Assembly (NCBI RefSeq): GCF_029784165.1
Contig: NC_073695.1
Span: forward strand, 197,681,357-197,745,356
Direction: 5' to 3'
Origin: Wyeomyia smithii
Lineage: Eukaryota > Arthropoda > Insecta > Diptera > Culicidae
Length of the DNA stretch: 64,000 nt
Below are positions 59,108 through 64,000 of the stretch, in pieces. Below the pieces are notes generated by a model. It was not told where the DNA came from and made no database searches. It worked only from the letters and a program-made list of their open reading frames with translations. Positions within the stretch are counted from its first letter, which is position 1, and every line of letters starts with the position of its first letter. Position numbers and translations under genes: made by a program.

Positions 59108-60470
59108 CGAAGGATACAATCGCTGCAAGGAGAGGCCATTGGGCAGTCAACTGCTTCAAAAATGATCTAACTGTTGGGAGGAATGCTGTAAGAAAAATTT
59201 TAATTGGATCGGGTACATTGAAAGTTTCAAAAATCCAGTCCACAATGTCAGAAAATTTCACCAATCCAGAGTTTGTTTCATCAACTGGGAGTGTAAAAGG
59301 AGCAACTGGGGTTTTAGATGTTCCTGGCAGTGCTGGGAACTCCTTCTGGGACTTTAAATTTGCCAGCCCAGGAGGAGTTTGCTTCGGTTTTTCCGCAGCA
59401 CTGTTTGGTTTGTTTGTTACTTTCTTTTCACTTTGAGAAATCTTAGGACCTTTACTGGGAAGTTTAGGAGAGGAAATATTTTTCCTCTTTCTAGACTCCC
59501 CAGGATTGGCGTAAGATGCTCCCGCTGGTGAATCGTCAGAATCGGTTTCCTCAGAGGGCAACAGATCGAAGGGGTTCGAAGTAACGGGAGAAGTGGTAAC
59601 GGTCTTCTTCAGCATGTCAGCGTAGGAACGCTTTGAACGCTCTTTGAGAGACCGTTTTATTTTATCCCTGCGCTGCATGTACACCGCACATGTCGAGAGC
59701 TCATGCAGATTTTTTCCGCAGTGAATACACTTTTCAGCGTTAACACTGCAAGAATCTTCCGCATGAGACTCCCCACACTTGCCACAACGTGCCTTATTGC
59801 AGCAGTAGGCGGCTGTATGGCCTAACTGCTTGCAATTCAGGCAGTTCATGACGCGGGGCACGTAGAGCCTCACAGGGAGACGAACCCGGTGGATCGAGAC
59901 GTGGCTTGGTAGTGCAGACCCGGCGAACGTAACTCGAAACGAGTCTGACGGAGTGTATACTGTTTTGCCACCGATGATCGATGCTGACCGCAATTGCTTG
60001 CAGTCGAGCACCTTTACTTCGGGACACGTTTCGTTCTTAAAGCACCCTTTGGCACTTTGCAGTATACACTCGACGGACAGACTCGAATCGGTTATGACAC
60101 CGTCGATCTCCACGTCTCGTGCGGGTATGTAAACGCGATACTCGCGTGTGAAGAGCTCAGAGCAAGCTATATCGTTGGCCTCTTTCAGGTTACCGACCAC
60201 GACACGGAGCTTGTTAGGCCGGACCTTGGAAATTTCGGTCACGCCCTTGTACTCCTTCGTCAGGTCTTTAGAAATCTGCAAGAGGTTCAACTTTTTCGAT
60301 TTCGGTCCTGCCTTTGGCCGAAAATAAACAGTATAGCTGCCCTGGGCTCCGTCTGGGTAAAGCCTGGGGCGAGGGGGGACTGAAGAATGAACAGGGGAGG
60401 GGGTAACAGAAGGGTCAGGGTCAGAGGGGTTCGGGGATGGTGGCGCGGGAGGCGAGGGATCTACATCCAT
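59100..60470 (-). CDS. I-clade ORF1: RNA-binding protein with three zinc knuckles
   Basis: 456 residues from the ATG at 60,468-60,470. The N-terminus (3-40) is a proline-rich acidic segment. A central region, about 45-205, has GSYTVYFRPK at 45-54 and alternating hydrophobic segments like the conserved domain before the knuckles in I and Jockey ORF1 proteins. Three knuckles follow: CLNCKQLGHTAAYC at 210-223, CGKCGESHAEDSC at 229-241 (spacing one shorter) and CIHCGKNLHELSTC at 248-261. The rest is basic and disordered (KRKNISSPK, SEKKVTNK), ending in a hydrophobic helix-like tail. It would bind element RNA and act as a chaperone during insertion. It shares its promoter with ORF2, which probably follows by reinitiation at the ATGCCTAA overlap. 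Confidence 0.94.
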   Translation of the reverse strand: MDVDPSPPAPPSPNPSDPDPSVTPSPVHSSVPPRPRLYPDGAQGSYTVYFRPKAGPKSKKLNLLQISKDLTKEYKGVTEISKVRPNKLRVVVGNLKEANDIACSELFTREYRVYIPARDVEIDGVITDSSLSVECILQSAKGCFKNETCPEVKVLDCKQLRSASIIGGKTVYTPSDSFRVTFAGSALPSHVSIHRVRLPVRLYVPRVMNCLNCKQLGHTAAYCCNKARCGKCGESHAEDSCSVNAEKCIHCGKNLHELSTCAVYMQRRDKIKRSLKERSKRSYADMLKKTVTTSPVTSNPFDLLPSEETDSDDSPAGASYANPGESRKRKNISSPKLPSKGPKISQSEKKVTNKPNSAAEKPKQTPPGLANLKSQKEFPALPGTSKTPVAPFTLPVDETNSGLVKFSDIVDWIFETFNVPDPIKIFLTAFLPTVRSFLKQLTAQWPLLAAIVSFDA

Positions 60471-60915
60471 CGCGCTATGTTTAGCGCACTAGCGCTGACA
60501 AGAACACGTACCTTTTTATTTCTCCCTTCCAGTAAGGTTGGTTGTCCGATCGTTCGAAGTAGCAGCCGTTACAGCCAGCAGCACCAATACAGCAGCACCA
60601 AACAGCCACCAGCAGCGAGCCAGGTGTGAGATCACTCCACACAGCGATACGACTCGCTGACACTGATGGCTTCTTCTTTTTCCTCGTTTGTGTCTCGTCC
60701 ACTGCTGTAGCACAATCCAGCCAGCAGCCAAATCGGCTTACGCACCAGCTGGCAGTCACGATGCGAAACAGTTGCACAAAGGAACGACCTTGAACCCGGA
60801 TTTATTTCACTCGACCAGGCAAACAATGCCAACACTTGTTCACACGTCTTTTGTTTTATACTCTATCGGACCGATCACCAAACACGTCCAGTACTGATGC
60901 GTGTTCGGCACAGAA
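60471..60915 (-). promoter_or_regulatory. 5' UTR and presumed internal promoter of I-clade LINE
   Basis: The 445 bases between the target duplication and ORF1 are less AT-rich than the surroundings and hold repeated AGCAGCACCA-like phrases on the plus strand. LINEs of this type carry an internal promoter near their first base. I cannot point to an initiator or a downstream element with certainty, so the promoter is inferred from position. Confidence 0.7.
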
Positions 60916-60930
60916 TGCATTTTCTTAGTT
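60916..60930. repeat. Target-site duplication of full-length I-clade LINE (right)
   Basis: Exact second copy of the 15 bases at 55,026-55,040. Confidence 0.97.
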
Positions 60931-63900
60931 GAATCTATCGTCTTGTGAAAAAAATCTAAATATTCACAGCTTCCCGCTGCGTAGATTCGTGATAACTCTT
61001 CGCAAATAGAATCTTGATAAGTGAAATGCTGTTTGCAAATCATCATTAGTCTTTTTACTGCAGTGCCAGCTGTCAGTTAATCGCCTTTTGTGATTACCGA
61101 TATTTATAACACGTATACTACATATACCGAAGTAGGTGACAGACATGCAATGATCATAATTTCTCTCTTTTCCCCCTTTCTCTCTCGTTCTCTATTTTTA
61201 AGAATTTATATTCCTTCATATTTATTGGATGATTTATTAAATTATTGTACCAACTCATTACAATTGATATTACGTCCAAATCAAATGTTGAGCGAGGTGT
61301 ACTTTTGACGTCCACGTCTATGTATACGAAAATTTATTTTCTTTTGCAAAAAAGTTGTTCCGCCAAAACCGGACGATCCCATTGTTTGTGTACAGTAGCG
61401 ACACCTACGATTTATAAGTGGGTACGCGAAACTAAAAGAATCTGTCAAGTTGTGGAGGAGTTGTACTCAGTCGACATTATATTCTCCTGTTGCTATCCTA
61501 TCTTCTCCTGACGTAGGGCGTATGAAGAGACAAACACAACGAGCAAATCGCTTCTAAAACTGATGTAGTCTTTTCATGAGTTTGTTTGCTCCCAAAAATC
61601 AATGCACCAAATCTTCATTGCATTATGGATCGAGAGGAATCCGGTTCACCCGTTATTTGAACACATCATGAGTAGTGCAGACCGCGATAAAACGACGATT
61701 GCTTCATAGTCGTCTCATTTCCTTCACTGTTTGGGCCTGTTAGCTGTCAAAATCAACGCAAGAACATTTGAGTGGTTTTCATGTAACTCACAAAAGGGTC
61801 AAAAATAAAATAAATGATTTACACTGGGAGGTTAACTGTGTCACTATTCCCTGATGATTTTTAACTGAAAATGACGTTGTTGGGCCCTGTTTAGGGAATT
61901 AGAGTTGGGTTGCCCAGATGGGGTTTACTACAAGTTTTTCAACGTTGGTTGACGAAACCAAAAAAATGTTCCCTTAAAGCTCAAAATAGTTGCCCTGAAT
62001 AGATTATAGCTTTTCGATCTTTCCTATGCATTATAAAGCGCCCAGTGTATGTAAAATTGCGTCAAAATGCCACACAGTAAGTGCTTACCGGGATCCTCGC
62101 TTTTAAGTTGGCTTACGAGAAACTCATACTCATTAAGTCTCTGAAAAATTATCTTTGCTAGGATTACAAAAATTCACAAAATTCGTTTAAAAGCTATAAT
62201 CTTTTTTTTTCTTTCAGTTTGAGATCTAGAGCAAAACATGGTAAGCAATTACCAGTGAATCCTGGTGGTATAAATTATAGATTGGAAATATTTTATTTTG
62301 AAGAATTTTTTTTGTGCTACCCATGACTTAAAAACGCTCTGAATTGATTTATTGAGTATTTCCCGATCAATTATTAATTAATTTAATTTAAAACTATTAA
62401 AGCAAGTTTTTCTCCGGAGCTTTCTCATATTTTTCAACGGAACCCAATGAAGGTGGAGGTGGCTGAGAGAGATCTTCAAAAGTGTTTTCCAATTTCTATT
62501 TGAAACGGGTTTTATTTATGTTCTAATGCCGAGCAATATTAATAACTAAAATTAACTGCACCTGCGTATGGATGGCAGCATGAACTTTATTTGCAAAAAT
62601 GAAAGCCACATACTTTCAAGTTAATTTTTGTCATATTATCTGAGCACGATTCGTTCTTGGCGTCTGTTCTAAGTAGCCAGTGAAATGACTATTATCACAC
62701 TAGCATAGCATAGCATAGCATATTTGATCGCCCGTGTGTTGCCCGCGATTGACCAGAATCAGCTGAAATTGCACAAAGAACCGTCAAAATGGTGCCTAGG
62801 AGTAGCGAGCCATTTCCAGTGTACAATTCCTGGTGATCATTCTTTTCACTGGTCAATAACGTAGCTGGCCACGCCCAATGCAGATCAATAGAGGAAGGGA
62901 TATCGGGAGTGTTAGTTTAATACTTGTTGCTACTAGAGACCGAGGAATCCTCTGCATCATCCACAAGTATCAAAGGAAGGAATTAGTGTTAGTGGAAAGG
63001 AATTGATCTGGATCCATCGAGGTTGATGGTGCGATCTTTTCTACACGACTTCGCGCACGAAATGATTACTTCTCGGTCTCTGGGCAACCGGCCACTAGGA
63101 GACGATAAAAATCGAACCGCGCAACGATCGCTGTATCGGCATACAGGAGAATCGAAGTTTTTAGTTATCTTCGGCAACCTACCAGTCGTTAACAGTTTGT
63201 ACCAAACCAAACTTCGCGTTTCATCCGGTGAACCTTTTAAATTTATCTAGAAACAAATGGATTTCGTAAAACGCAACAATCGCACGCCGAACGCAAACTA
63301 CTAGTACCAGTGGCAAATATCATACCGCGTTGTTTTGTGACATGATGGATAATGCGCTCGAATAACCGATAGAGCGAGTGAGGGAAAATGGTGATTGAAC
63401 TTCGAAACTGCTGTATTAAGATAGTCACACTGAGGGCAGTTAAAATACCGCGCGCGAAACTGAACTGCCTTTTTCGAAAACAAACAAGAGCGTGCCGACC
63501 ACTGGTATGACGAAAAAGCCAAAACACCCGCTTAATTGGAAAAAAACCCCTCCTCAAAAAAAAAAATAAATAAATAAATATATGAAAAGAGAAAATATAG
63601 TGCATATACACCCAATAAACCAAACCCAGAAGTTGATTTGCAAAACGCCGAATCGGTCGATCAAAACAGGAATAGATTTATCAAGCAAGCAAGGTTTCAA
63701 CGTGAATGTTTGAAAGTTTACAACTATCGCTATAATTTGTACAAATTCCATGCCTCCAAAGCTCAAAAACCCAAAAAATGCATATATAACCAAGCTGAGT
63801 CCCGAGTCATTCACAAAAATCACCTAAAACTCTAGTCATTGGAACTCAAATCAAAAATATGCTCCAAAAATAATAAAAGAGATTTTAACCCGCTCATAGC

Positions 63901-64000
63901 TTTCGTGGATGTGGCAAAGGTAACTCTAAACGACAACTTTTCAATCCCGTTTCACTTTGAACTATTCATATACATAATTTCGAGTCGTACCAGTGCCGCA
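60931..64000. other. Unassigned DNA, 3.1 kb
   Basis: Short ORFs at 61,090-61,511, 62,989-63,250, 63,243-63,623 and 63,554-63,835 have no recognisable domain. A (TAGCA)4 run at 62,701-62,720 is followed by GATCGCCCGTGTGTTGCCCG, the kind of tail-plus-body seen in mosquito SINEs, but no A or B box or duplication was found. No gene is supported. Confidence 0.45.

Larger units (their letters stand above)
55041..60915 (-). mobile_element. Full-length I-clade LINE (I-factor/MosquI-like)
   Basis: A 5875-bp minus-strand non-LTR retrotransposon with a perfect 15-bp target duplication. In its own direction it has a 445-base 5' UTR (60,471-60,915), ORF1 (59,100-60,470), ORF2 (55,421-59,107), a 3' UTR of about 364 bases and a poly(A) tail (T-run at 55,039-55,056). 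Nothing essential appears missing, and it is not interrupted. The RNase H domain, the three ORF1 knuckles and the C-terminal Cys-His motif fit the I clade. The exact 5' junction with a duplication argues that the copy is complete, not 5'-truncated. Related pieces lie at 1-1842 and 32,217-32,992. Confidence 0.95.

Noticed and set aside
59108..59128. Longer ORF2 reading starting with MQRLYPS
   Set aside because: The first codon is TTG, and the ATG at 59,105-59,107 is the first proper start and fits the overlap with ORF1.
62701..63020. SINE with a TAGCA tail
   Set aside because: A pentanucleotide run is present, but no A box, B box or target duplication was found.

Overview
This is AT-rich, intergenic-looking animal DNA, almost certainly from a mosquito and most likely a culicine such as Aedes. 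The reasons are the repeat content: a Juan-like Jockey-clade LINE, an I-clade LINE of the MosquI/I-factor type with RNase H, a tRNA-headed SINE with a GCTTT tail, a dispersed repeat starting TTTTTGCCTTTCTCCTAGAA, and many small inverted-repeat elements. The species call rests on recalled repeat families, not on a search. I could not support any ordinary host protein gene. Every coding region I can defend belongs to a transposable element.

Layout. 1-1.84 kb: the 3' part of an I-clade LINE, cut by the window edge and carrying two in-frame stops. 3.6-8.8 kb: a decayed RTE-like LINE on the + strand, split by a 169-bp inverted-repeat element (3781-3949) and by a 5'-truncated Juan-like LINE (4321-7963, minus) with an intact 886-codon ORF2 and a 13-bp target duplication. 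8.8-11.4 kb: remains of an R1-like LINE and a second RTE-like LINE. 15.96-17.9 kb: a common mosquito dispersed repeat. 18.1-19.25 kb: a Penelope-like fragment with a GIY-YIG domain, inverted ends and a 12-bp target duplication. 20.1-23.3 kb: a hairpin, a third RTE-like fragment (minus), a SINE with a 14-bp target duplication, a TTAA-flanked element and a Tc1/mariner-like MITE. 27.6-30 kb: a SINE-like copy, two inverted-repeat elements and a Juan-like fragment.

30.0-36.75 kb is a stack of six nested insertions. A Helitron-like repeat holds a TAGGG-ended element, which holds a second Helitron-like copy, which holds a hAT-type element, which holds another hAT with a transposase remnant, which holds an I-clade LINE 3' end. 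Several levels have exact target duplications, so their order of arrival can be read. 41.9-42.7 kb is an 833-bp TTGGAC hexanucleotide array. 45.0-46.5 kb is an uninterrupted Helitron-like copy. 47.3-48.3 kb is a dead mariner transposase. 51.4-54.15 kb holds two large fold-back structures, a 580-bp palindrome with tRNA-like arms and a 2.0-kb element with arms of nearly 590 bp.

The most complete unit is at 55,041-60,915 (minus): a full-length I-clade LINE with 5' UTR, a zinc-knuckle ORF1, an endonuclease/reverse transcriptase/RNase H ORF2, a 3' UTR, a poly(A) tail and a perfect 15-bp target duplication. Its two ORFs are open and overlap by 8 bases. ORF1 protein would coat the RNA, and ORF2 protein would nick the target and reverse-transcribe the RNA in place. 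The 3' pieces at 1-1842 and 32,217-32,992 come from the same family. The long stretches between these elements hold only short unassigned ORFs.
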